A DNA stretch of 53,260 bases, from positions 1-53,260 of the forward strand of contig CALTZU010000006.1 in assembly GCA_943913835.1 (NCBI GenBank). The letters are read 5' to 3'. Under the pieces are notes generated by a model. That model worked only from the letters and a program-made list of their open reading frames with translations, had not been told where the DNA came from and did not search any database. This DNA is from an uncultured Rheinheimera sp. (GTDB lineage Bacteria > Pseudomonadota > Gammaproteobacteria > Enterobacterales > Alteromonadaceae). Shown piece after piece: positions 41,093 to 48,982 of this stretch (position 1 is its first letter; every line of letters starts with the position of its first letter). A program made the position numbers and the translations under genes.

Positions 41093-42506
41093 TTGTCGCT
41101 GAACCCGGGGGGCGGCGTTTGGTTGCCGGACGACGACGACGGGGACGACGTTCTATGCCTTCTTTACCAAGATTTTGCACTAAAGCTTCACGGCCTGCTT
41201 CGTCGTCAGCCTGGAATCTCTGCCACCAGGTTGCTAATTCCTGCAATTCGCCTCCTTCAGCTTGTGCACGCAATTGCAGGAAGTCGTAAGCACCCCGGAA
41301 TTTCACCTGCTCCATTAATTTAAAGGCGCGGCGACCAGCTCTTTTGCTTAGACGGCCTTGCAGGAACCAGATGTCTTTGATGGTCAGGCTAAAACGTTTT
41401 GGAATAGCTATGGAGCGCTGCACTTCATCCAGTATTTCCATCATGGCGATATTCAGTGCATCCACTTCGTTTAAACCACTTTCTACCAGCAGTTTCTGTG
41501 CACGTTGTTCGACTGGGTACCAAAGCAAAGCTGCAAAGGTAAAAGCCGGAGTGACAGGTTTATCCATGGCAACACGCTGATCAGTGTCCTGCATAGCTTT
41601 GGTGACCATAGTAAACACTTTGCCATCACTGTCTTGCTTCAGGGCTTTGGCCAGTTGCGGCAGCAGTTGTTTAATAATGCCAAGCTCGTTCAGCATCACG
41701 AAATTATCAAAGGCTTTACCCGCCATAAACAACTTGAGAAATTCCTCGAACAAACGTGCGGCAGGGATGTTTTTCAGCAGCACGGCCAGCTCTTTAATAG
41801 GCTCTTTAGTGGCCGGAGCTATCTCCATATTCAGCTTGGTGGCAAAACGCACAGCCCGTAGCATCCGCACTGGATCTTCACGGTAACGGGTTTCAGGGTC
41901 GCCAATCAGTTCAATTTTACGCGCTGCTATGGCTTCAATGCCGTTGGCAAAGTCGTAAATGGCAAAATCAGCGACAGAGTAATACAGGGCATTGATACTA
42001 AAATCGCGACGTTCAGCGTCTTCTTCAATAGTGCCGTAGACGTTGTCACGTAAAATCTGGCCTGCATCACTTTGGCTGGCTTTAGGGCTGGTTTCATCAT
42101 CCCCAGTGTGATGACCACGGAAAGTAGCCACTTCAATCACTTCGCGGCCAAACACCACATGAGCCAAGCGGAAACGACGGCCGATCAGACGACAGTTTTT
42201 AAATACCTGACGCACTTGTTCAGGGTGAGCATTGGTCACCACATCAAAATCTTTAGGTTTTAAGCCAAGCAAAATATCGCGGATACAACCACCGACCAAA
42301 TAGGCTTCATAGCCTGCATCTTTTAACCGATATAACACTTTGAGTGCATTGGGGCTGATGTCTTTGCGCGACACTGAATGGGTATCACGGGAGATTTTTT
42401 TCAGCTCAGGCAAAATGGACTGACGGCTTTTTTTGGGTTGAGCAACGCTCTCAACGCTTTTGCTGCCAAGGGTGCGGCGGCAAAAATCCAGGACTCGCGA
42501 AATAAT
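41085..42506 (-). CDS. pcnB: poly(A) polymerase I, likely AUU start
   Basis: A 473-residue nucleotidyltransferase that adds poly(A) tails and promotes RNA decay. The catalytic site is LVGGCIRDILLG with DFDVVTNA, followed by RRFRLAHVVFG and EVATFRGHH; the C-terminus is a basic RRPRRRRPATKRR tail. No ATG or GTG gives a full protein; a TTG at 42413 would drop 31 residues. Upstream in frame the product reads IISRVLDFCRRTLGS, matching E. coli MFTRVANFCRKVLS. At that exact point is ATT 42506, with AAGGAG seven bases before it. E. coli pcnB is known to start at AUU, so this rare start seems conserved. Alternatives are ATT 42503 or the TTG. Confidence 0.88.
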   Translation of the reverse strand: MISRVLDFCRRTLGSKSVESVAQPKKSRQSILPELKKISRDTHSVSRKDISPNALKVLYRLKDAGYEAYLVGGCIRDILLGLKPKDFDVVTNAHPEQVRQVFKNCRLIGRRFRLAHVVFGREVIEVATFRGHHTGDDETSPKASQSDAGQILRDNVYGTIEEDAERRDFSINALYYSVADFAIYDFANGIEAIAARKIELIGDPETRYREDPVRMLRAVRFATKLNMEIAPATKEPIKELAVLLKNIPAARLFEEFLKLFMAGKAFDNFVMLNELGIIKQLLPQLAKALKQDSDGKVFTMVTKAMQDTDQRVAMDKPVTPAFTFAALLWYPVEQRAQKLLVESGLNEVDALNIAMMEILDEVQRSIAIPKRFSLTIKDIWFLQGRLSKRAGRRAFKLMEQVKFRGAYDFLQLRAQAEGGELQELATWWQRFQADDEAGREALVQNLGKEGIERRPRRRRPATKRRPPGSATNG

Positions 42507-42513
42507 GGCAGTA

Positions 42514-42519
42514 CTCCTT
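42514..42519 (-). promoter_or_regulatory. Shine-Dalgarno that fixes the pcnB AUU start
   Basis: AAGGAG on the minus strand, seven bases (TACTGCC) before ATT 42506. No equally good site precedes the TTG at 42413. Confidence 0.75.
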
Positions 42520-42624
42520 GTGAGCTTCTGTAAATGAACTCGGTGAAAAAAGCGGCTAATGATACCGCAGCCTCCGGAAAAATAGAACGTGCGGCATTGC
42601 GCTTTCTGGAAAAACTCTGGTTTT

Positions 42625-43521
42625 TTACAGGAAATCTGCCGATTTTTGTTCGCTTTGTTTTGGGATCTGCTGTATCTGCCATGCAGAACAAGCCCAGGCT
42701 AACAATTCGGGCGCTTCAGCGCCGTATAATTCCGGAGGCGGCGGATGACCCAAAAAGCGTAAAACTGCGGTTAACGTGTCGCTGACGGGCCAGTGCTCTA
42801 CTGCTGGTGCATGATTTTGTTTGCTAAGTTTAAAGCCCGGTTCAATGACGGCTAAAGGAAGATGAAGATAAGCAGGTGCTGTAGAGCCAAGTAGCCCAAA
42901 TAAGGCCTGTTGTCTGGAAGTCAGATCAATTAAATCCGCGCCGCGCACCACTTCAGTGATGCCCTGGTCCATATCATCCACGACCACAACCAGTTGATAA
43001 GCAAAAAGGCCATCACGGCGTTTCAAAATATAATCTTCTGCGGCAACACTAGCTGGGATTTGTACTTCTCCTGCCAATAAGTCAGTGAAGCAAGTTGCTG
43101 TGGCCGGAGCTTTTAAACGCCAGGCTAACTGGCCTTCGGTGAGCTGTTTATCACGGCAAAAGCCGTCATAGCCATACACCAGACTTTGGATGCGTGATCT
43201 GTTGCATTCGCAGCCATAGGTCAGTCGCCGTTGTTTTAACAGATCCAGCACCTGTTGATAACGTTCTAGTCTCTGGCTTTGTATCCAGACATCACCATCC
43301 CAGAATAATTGATAACGCTCCAGCGTGCGTAAAATACTGTCAGCTGCGCCAACTTGCATTCGGGGGCTGTCGATGTCTTCCATCCGCACCAGCCACTGGC
43401 CTTGTTGGGATTTGGCTTGCAGATAACTGCCCACAGCAGCGATGAGGGATCCAAAATGCAAAGGGCCGGATGGCGATGGCGCAAACCGGCCCCTGTAAGC
43501 AGGAGGGACAACAGGCATCAT
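42625..43521 (-). CDS. gluQ: glutamyl-Q tRNA(Asp) synthetase
   Basis: A 298-residue truncated GluRS-like enzyme that glutamylates queuosine in tRNA-Asp. The HIGH-type motif appears in RFAPSPSGPLHFGSL, the zinc ligands in CECNRSR and YDGFC, and the KMSKS-equivalent as FKLSKQN. The anticodon-binding part of GluRS is missing, as expected. Its ATG overlaps the dksA stop by one base (TAATG), so it is coupled to dksA. An ATG one codon later is also possible. Confidence 0.95.
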   Translation of the reverse strand: MMPVVPPAYRGRFAPSPSGPLHFGSLIAAVGSYLQAKSQQGQWLVRMEDIDSPRMQVGAADSILRTLERYQLFWDGDVWIQSQRLERYQQVLDLLKQRRLTYGCECNRSRIQSLVYGYDGFCRDKQLTEGQLAWRLKAPATATCFTDLLAGEVQIPASVAAEDYILKRRDGLFAYQLVVVVDDMDQGITEVVRGADLIDLTSRQQALFGLLGSTAPAYLHLPLAVIEPGFKLSKQNHAPAVEHWPVSDTLTAVLRFLGHPPPPELYGAEAPELLAWACSAWQIQQIPKQSEQKSADFL

Positions 43522-43970
43522 TAACCGCCCAGTTGTTTTTCCTTGATTTCAGCCAGGGTTTTACAGTCGATACACAGATCGGCAGTAGGACGGGCTTCTA
43601 AACGTTTGATACCAATTTCGATACCACAGGTGTCGCAGTAACCGAAGTCTTCGTCTTCGATTTTTTGCAGAGTTTTTTCAATCTTCTTCAGTAATTTACG
43701 TTCGCGATCCCGAGCACGTAATTCCAGACTGAACTCTTCTTCCTGAGCAGCACGATCCACTGGATCCGGGAAGTTTGCAGCTTCATCGGCCATATGGTTT
43801 TTGGTGCGATCCACTTCTTCACGTAACTGTTGACGCCATGCGTCCAGAATGCGGCGGAAATGGTCCAGCTGTTTTGGGTTCATGTATTCTTCGCCCTGCG
43901 CAGCCTGATAAGGCTCTACGCCGGCAAGGGCTAACAGACCCAAGGTTTTTACGGTTTTGCCTTCTGGCAT
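43521..43970 (-). CDS. dksA: RNA polymerase-binding transcription factor DksA
   Basis: A 149-residue stringent-response factor (E. coli 151) that binds the RNA polymerase secondary channel with ppGpp. I start at ATG 43970, with GGAG six bases upstream; two earlier in-frame starts lack this. The coiled-coil tip FPDPVDRAAQEEE holds the key aspartates D69 and D72. The zinc finger is C112/C115 (YCDTCG) and C133/C136 (LCIDCK). It heads the dksA-gluQ-pcnB-folK block. Confidence 0.97.
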   Translation of the reverse strand: MPEGKTVKTLGLLALAGVEPYQAAQGEEYMNPKQLDHFRRILDAWRQQLREEVDRTKNHMADEAANFPDPVDRAAQEEEFSLELRARDRERKLLKKIEKTLQKIEDEDFGYCDTCGIEIGIKRLEARPTADLCIDCKTLAEIKEKQLGG

Positions 43971-44270
43971 GATCATCTCCTGTAAAACAGTGCCAAGCAA
44001 AAAGTTGGCGGCTAGTGATAGCAGAAAAATATGACAGCTGCAATCACTATTAAAAAAGCCGCCGAAGTATACAGAGCAGAACTGCCTGCGTCACCTTTTT
44101 TCCAACAAGTGGCAAATTTGGCTGGTTTAAAAAAACAACACTCTAAACCGCAAAAATCAGACTTGGGAAGCACTGTTCTTTGCTATCCGGGTTAACTTAT
44201 TCAAAACAGAAGATTTTTACCGCTTCTCTTTGTTAGAGTAAGGCACTTTTCTGAAAAATGGGTATGAGTT

Positions 44271-45080
44271 ATGGCCATCGAATGGATACTCGCGTATTTG
44301 CTGCTAGGTGCTTTTGTAGGTTTTTTTGCTGGTTTATTGGGGGTTGGTGGCGGTGGTATTATGGTGCCTGTGCTGACTGCGTTATTTTTAGCGCAACAAT
44401 TTCCGGCTGAATTATCCGTGCATATGGCATTGGCTACTTCGATGGCCGCTATTATTGTGACCTCTTTTGCCAGTATGCGCAGTCATCAGCAGCATGGCGC
44501 TGTTTTATGGCCTGTGGTCTGGAAGTTAACTCCTGCGATATTAATAGGGACCGTCGCTGCAGCTTACCTGGCGGCAGCTTTATCTTCTCTGGCGCTGGCG
44601 ATATTTTTCTGCTGCTTTATGAGCTATGTTGCTCTGCAGATGTTGCTAAATATCAAACCTAAAGCCAGCCGCCAATTGCCCGGTGTTATTGGATTAAGTG
44701 GTGTTGGTTTAGTGATAGGCGCAGTGTCGGCTTTAGTGGCCATTGGTGGTGGTTCGCTCACAGTGCCTTTTTTAACCTGGTGTAACGTTAAAATCCAACA
44801 AGCTATAGGGACTTCTGCTGCCGTTGGTTTACCTATTGCGATCAGTGGCACGCTGGGCTATTTCCTGGCGGGAGCTTCGACAACAGCCGAGCTGCCGACC
44901 TACAGTCTTGGGTATGTCTATCTGCCCGCTATGCTGCTGATTGCTGCCGTCAGTTATTTTACCGCCCCTCTGGGCGCAGCTTTGGCCCATAAATTACCTG
45001 TGGCCACCTTAAAGAAAGTATTCGCCGCATTACTTATCGCATTAAGCGCTAAAATGCTGCACAGCGTCTTAACCTCTTAA
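44271..45080 (+). CDS. TauE/SafE family sulfite exporter-type membrane protein
   Basis: A 269-residue inner-membrane protein with about eight hydrophobic helices in two repeated halves. Each half starts with the family glycine motif: FFAGLLGVGGGGIMVPVL near residue 18 and VSALVAIGGGSLTVPFL near 150. Such proteins export sulfite or other organosulfur anions, but the substrate varies and cannot be read here. It stands alone, 270 bases from dksA (divergent) and 56 bases before pepB on the same strand. Confidence 0.88.
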   Translation: MAIEWILAYLLLGAFVGFFAGLLGVGGGGIMVPVLTALFLAQQFPAELSVHMALATSMAAIIVTSFASMRSHQQHGAVLWPVVWKLTPAILIGTVAAAYLAAALSSLALAIFFCCFMSYVALQMLLNIKPKASRQLPGVIGLSGVGLVIGAVSALVAIGGGSLTVPFLTWCNVKIQQAIGTSAAVGLPIAISGTLGYFLAGASTTAELPTYSLGYVYLPAMLLIAAVSYFTAPLGAALAHKLPVATLKKVFAALLIALSAKMLHSVLTS

Positions 45081-45136
45081 GGGCCTGTGATACACTCGGC
45101 CTTATGATTTATCCGGTGATGATGAGATAAAAAACT

Positions 45137-46426
45137 ATGTCAGATCTAATTCAAGTTCGTTTAAGTAACGATGTTGCAGATGCCAAATGGGGCAAAAATG
45201 TGCTGTTGACGCCTGATAGTGCAGGTTACCAGTTGCATGTTAAAGCGGCTGATTTGCGTTCAGTACAAAAAGCAGGCCGTCAGTTGGATGCTTTAGGCAT
45301 TCAGCAGTTCCAATTGGTAGGTGATGATTGGACTGTCGACAGTCAATGGGCTTTGTATCAAGGCTTTTGTACTGCGAAGAAATTAGGTGCTATCGGCTGG
45401 ACAGGCACAGCAGCTGAACAACAGCAATTACAGCATCTACATCAGACCTTTAGCTGGGCTAAAGCTATTATCAACCAGACGCCGGAAGATTTAGCTCCCG
45501 TTACTTTGGCAGAGCAGGCTGCAGCTTTTATTAAGGCAATAGCGCCAGCGGGTTCTGTGTCTGCAGAAATTATTGCTGGTTCAGCATTACTGGACAATGG
45601 CTGGGTAGGTATCCATGCGGTTGGCCGCGGCAGCGACCGGGATCCGGCCATGTTGGTGTTGGACTACAACCCAACAGGAAAAGCAGGTACGCCGGTGTTT
45701 GCGGCTTTAGTAGGTAAAGGTATTACCTTTGACAGTGGTGGTTATTCGATTAAGGCCAGTGAAGGTATGGTCACCATGAAATGCGATATGGGTGGCGCAG
45801 CCACTGTCACCGCAGCTTTAGCGCTAGCGATATTGCAGGGCCTAAACAAAAGAGTGCAGCTGATTTTGTGCTGTGCCGAAAACCTGATTTCCGGCGGCGC
45901 TTTTAAATTAGGCGATATTCTGACCTATAAAAACGGTGTCACAGTCGAGATAGTGAATACAGACGCAGAAGGTCGCTTAGTGCTGGCCGATGGTTTGCAA
46001 AAAGCTGCTGAAGCCACACCACAACTCATTATTAACGCGGCCACTTTAACAGGTGCTGCAGTGAATGCTCTGGGTACCGAATACAATGCAGTATTCGCTT
46101 TAGACAAAGCGCTGGCGCAACGGGTATTAGGCTATGCTGAACAAGTTCAGGAAGGTGCATGGCAATTACCGCTGGAAAAATGGCATCAGGGCCAATGTCC
46201 TTCTGCTTATGCTGATACCGCTAATAGCCGGCCTATTAAAGGCGGTGGTGCTGGTGGAGCCAGTAATGCGGCAGGATTCTTAAGTCGTTTTGTACCTAAC
46301 GATGGCAAAGGCTGGGTTCATTTAGATTTGGCAGCAGCTTTTCAGGGCTCTGCTACCGGCTTTTGGTCTGCAGGAGCTACTGGCGTAGGTATTCGTCTTG
46401 TGGCTCAGACACTTATTAAAGAATAA
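45137..46426 (+). CDS. pepB: peptidase B, M17 leucyl aminopeptidase
   Basis: A 429-residue dimetal aminopeptidase (E. coli PepB 427, similar along its length). The metal-site motifs are LVGKGITFDSGGYSIK (about 191-206), MKCDMGGAA and the M17 signature NTDAEGRLVLAD (274-285). It removes N-terminal residues from peptides in the cytosol. The short N-terminal domain and the SGGYSIK form favour PepB over PepA. A terminator follows at 46496. Confidence 0.94.
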   Translation: MSDLIQVRLSNDVADAKWGKNVLLTPDSAGYQLHVKAADLRSVQKAGRQLDALGIQQFQLVGDDWTVDSQWALYQGFCTAKKLGAIGWTGTAAEQQQLQHLHQTFSWAKAIINQTPEDLAPVTLAEQAAAFIKAIAPAGSVSAEIIAGSALLDNGWVGIHAVGRGSDRDPAMLVLDYNPTGKAGTPVFAALVGKGITFDSGGYSIKASEGMVTMKCDMGGAATVTAALALAILQGLNKRVQLILCCAENLISGGAFKLGDILTYKNGVTVEIVNTDAEGRLVLADGLQKAAEATPQLIINAATLTGAAVNALGTEYNAVFALDKALAQRVLGYAEQVQEGAWQLPLEKWHQGQCPSAYADTANSRPIKGGGAGGASNAAGFLSRFVPNDGKGWVHLDLAAAFQGSATGFWSAGATGVGIRLVAQTLIKE

Positions 46427-46495
46427 TTCAGTACCAATTGCTGTTAAACGCAGCAATTGGTCTGGGCATTGATGTTTCTGACTTCGGTTCAGATT

Positions 46496-46526
46496 AAAAA
46501 GCAGCTAAGATAAGGCTGCTTTTTAT
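46496..46526 (+). terminator. terminator after pepB, 20 bases before hrpB
   Basis: AAAAAGCAGC (46496-46505) pairs with GCTGCTTTTT (46515-46524), followed by ATTTATT. It ends about 20 bases before the hrpB start, so the hrpB promoter must overlap or precede it, or transcripts read through. Confidence 0.8.
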
Positions 46527-46543
46527 TTATTCAGAGACCCAAT

Positions 46544-48982
46544 TTGTTACCTGTCGCAGAAATTTGTCCGGCTTTGATGCAGAGCCTGAAACAACACAAC
46601 AAAGTTATTTTGTCTGCGCCGCCAGGTGCGGGTAAATCAACTTATCTGCCGCTGTATTTACTTCAAAATGTTGATTTTGCTGGTAAAACCATCCTGTTAT
46701 TAGAGCCCAGAAGGTTGGCAGCTAAAAGTATCGCCAGTTTTCTGGCAGGCCAGTTGAATGAGACTGTAGGTCAACAGGTTGGCTATCAAATCCGCCATGA
46801 AAAAAGTTACAGCAAAAACACCCGTTTGTTGATCGTCACTGAAGGTGTGTTGATCCGGAAAATACAGCAAGATCCGGAATTAGCCGGCATTGATCTGATA
46901 ATTTTTGATGAATTCCACGAGCGTTCGCTACAGGCTGACTTAGCTTTGGCTTTAGCGCTGGAAGTGCAGCAACTGAATAACACCTTACAGCTGTTGATTA
47001 TGTCCGCTACTTTGGACCAACAAAAACTAGCCTCGGCTCTGGATGCGCCAGTGCTGTGCAGCCAGGGCCGCAGCTATCCGGTGGACGTTGTGTATCAAGC
47101 GCCAGGCTCTGAACCAGTCTGGTTACAATGCGCCAGACTTAGTCTGCAAGCGAGCCTTAACCATCAGGGTAGCATTCTGACTTTTTTACCAGGCCAACGT
47201 GAGATTAATCAGGCCAGAGATTGGTTGCTGGAGCAAAACAGAGACAGCCAGTTAGATGTTTATGTCTTGTCCGGCGCTTTAACTCTGGCAGAACAACAGC
47301 AAGCTATAGCACCAAGCCCACAAGGACGGCGTAAGTTAGTACTGACCACCAATATTGCTGAAACCAGTTTAACCATCGAAGGTATTGAAGTAGTAGTGGA
47401 TTCTGGTTTATGTCGTCAGGCTGTGTATCATCCCAAACATGGTTTAACCCGGCTGGATACTGTGGCTATCAGTCAGGCCGCTGCAATCCAACGAGCTGGC
47501 AGGGCCGGGCGTCTGTCCGCTGGCATTTGTTACCGCCTCGATAGTGCAGAGTTGTGGCAACGCCGTATTGCTCATACTCCACCGGCAATATTGCAGTCAG
47601 ATTTAACTTCCTTATTGTTAGAGATTTCAGCCTGGGGTTGTTCCGCGGAGCAATTGTTCTGGCTGGATTTTCCACCTCAAAATAATCTGAAATCAGCAGC
47701 CTGGGTGTTGTTACAGCTCAAAGCTATTAATGACAAAGGCCAAATCACTGACTTTGGCCGGCAGTTGTTAGCTACAGGAACAGAGCCACGTCTGGCCGCT
47801 TTGCTACTGCATGGCAAACAACTGGAACAACAAGGTGAGCAAGGTGCGGCCTGGTTGGCCGTGGTGTTGGCCACTCTGTTGGAAAACCCAAACCGCAGTC
47901 GTGAGCAGGACATCGATCAGTTGCTACAACAGCCTTTGTATGGTGCTTTACTGCAGCAGGCAAAACAGTTAGCACAGCAGAATCAAATCAAAGTTAGCAC
48001 TTATTTACCGCAGCATTTAACTGCAGCTTTACTAAGCCGCGCTTTTCCTGATCGTATTGCGCTGCTCAGAGGTAAAGGTTATCTGTTGACCAACAGTGCC
48101 GGAGCATCACTATTCCCGGATAGTGCGCTTTCAGGTAGCGAAGTGCTGGTGATCTGTGATTTATATTTTGGTCAAAACACACAGATCAGTCTGGCAGCGC
48201 GCTGGACTTTAGCTGAACTCATGCAAGAGTGGCGTTCTGATTTACAGTCGCAGGACTATGTGGGTTTTGACGCGCAGCAGGGCCGTTTTATCGCCGAACA
48301 ACGTTTAGTCTTGGGCAGTTGTGTACTGGAACGTAAACCTCTGAATGCTAAATTGACCGAGACAGAACAGCAGCAAGCCTGGCTGGATTGGATAAAACAA
48401 CAAGGACTGCAGGCGTTACCCTGGACAGAGTCGGCATTGCAGCTGCGTTACCGTTTGCAATTGATGCAAACCCATATGCCAGAGCATCAGTTGCCAAAAG
48501 CCGATGATGATTCCTTGTGGGCAGATGCTGGTGTTTGGTTAGCACCAGCTTTAGGTACGTTTACAAAACTTAATGATTTGAATAAGTTAGACCTATACAC
48601 TTTATTATGGCAACGTTTAAGTTACAAAGAGCAACAACTGCTTAATAGCCTGATGCCAGACAGTTGGCGTTCAGCTGCAGGCTCTATGATCCCAGTACAC
48701 TACAGTGAGGAAGGTGAGGCCATTTTGTCGATCCGTATTCAGGAAATGTTTGGTCAACTCGATACTCCAACTGTGGCAAGCGGGCGTCTAGCCATGAAAA
48801 TTCATTTATTGTCGCCAGCGCGTCGCTCTTTACAGGTGACTCAGGATTTGGCCAGTTTCTGGGCCAATAGTTACACCGAAGTAAAAAAGGAAATGAAAGG
48901 TCGTTATCCGAAACACTATTGGCCCGAAAATCCTGCCGACGCCATGCCGACTAATAAAACTAAAAAAGCTATGCACAAATGA
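46544..48982 (+). CDS. hrpB: ATP-dependent DEAH-box helicase HrpB
   Basis: An 812-residue superfamily 2 helicase. Walker A is PGAGKST (27-33), the DEAH-type motif is DEFH (122-125) in FDEFHERSLQADLALA, motif III MSATLD, motif V TTNIAETSLTIEG and motif VI QRAGRAGR. The C-terminal HrpB domain ends near KGRYPKHYWPENP, a family hallmark. The start is taken at TTG 46544 (LPVAEICPAL, like E. coli LPVAAVLPEL); the ribosome site CAGAGA is weak. Its stop overlaps mrcB by four bases. RNA substrates of HrpB are poorly known. Confidence 0.95.
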   Translation: MLPVAEICPALMQSLKQHNKVILSAPPGAGKSTYLPLYLLQNVDFAGKTILLLEPRRLAAKSIASFLAGQLNETVGQQVGYQIRHEKSYSKNTRLLIVTEGVLIRKIQQDPELAGIDLIIFDEFHERSLQADLALALALEVQQLNNTLQLLIMSATLDQQKLASALDAPVLCSQGRSYPVDVVYQAPGSEPVWLQCARLSLQASLNHQGSILTFLPGQREINQARDWLLEQNRDSQLDVYVLSGALTLAEQQQAIAPSPQGRRKLVLTTNIAETSLTIEGIEVVVDSGLCRQAVYHPKHGLTRLDTVAISQAAAIQRAGRAGRLSAGICYRLDSAELWQRRIAHTPPAILQSDLTSLLLEISAWGCSAEQLFWLDFPPQNNLKSAAWVLLQLKAINDKGQITDFGRQLLATGTEPRLAALLLHGKQLEQQGEQGAAWLAVVLATLLENPNRSREQDIDQLLQQPLYGALLQQAKQLAQQNQIKVSTYLPQHLTAALLSRAFPDRIALLRGKGYLLTNSAGASLFPDSALSGSEVLVICDLYFGQNTQISLAARWTLAELMQEWRSDLQSQDYVGFDAQQGRFIAEQRLVLGSCVLERKPLNAKLTETEQQQAWLDWIKQQGLQALPWTESALQLRYRLQLMQTHMPEHQLPKADDDSLWADAGVWLAPALGTFTKLNDLNKLDLYTLLWQRLSYKEQQLLNSLMPDSWRSAAGSMIPVHYSEEGEAILSIRIQEMFGQLDTPTVASGRLAMKIHLLSPARRSLQVTQDLASFWANSYTEVKKEMKGRYPKHYWPENPADAMPTNKTKKAMHK

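Noticed and set aside
42401..42691. Minus-strand 96-codon frame between gluQ and pcnB
   Set aside because: It overlaps the gluQ 3' end and the true pcnB N-terminus in another frame; its product has no family features.
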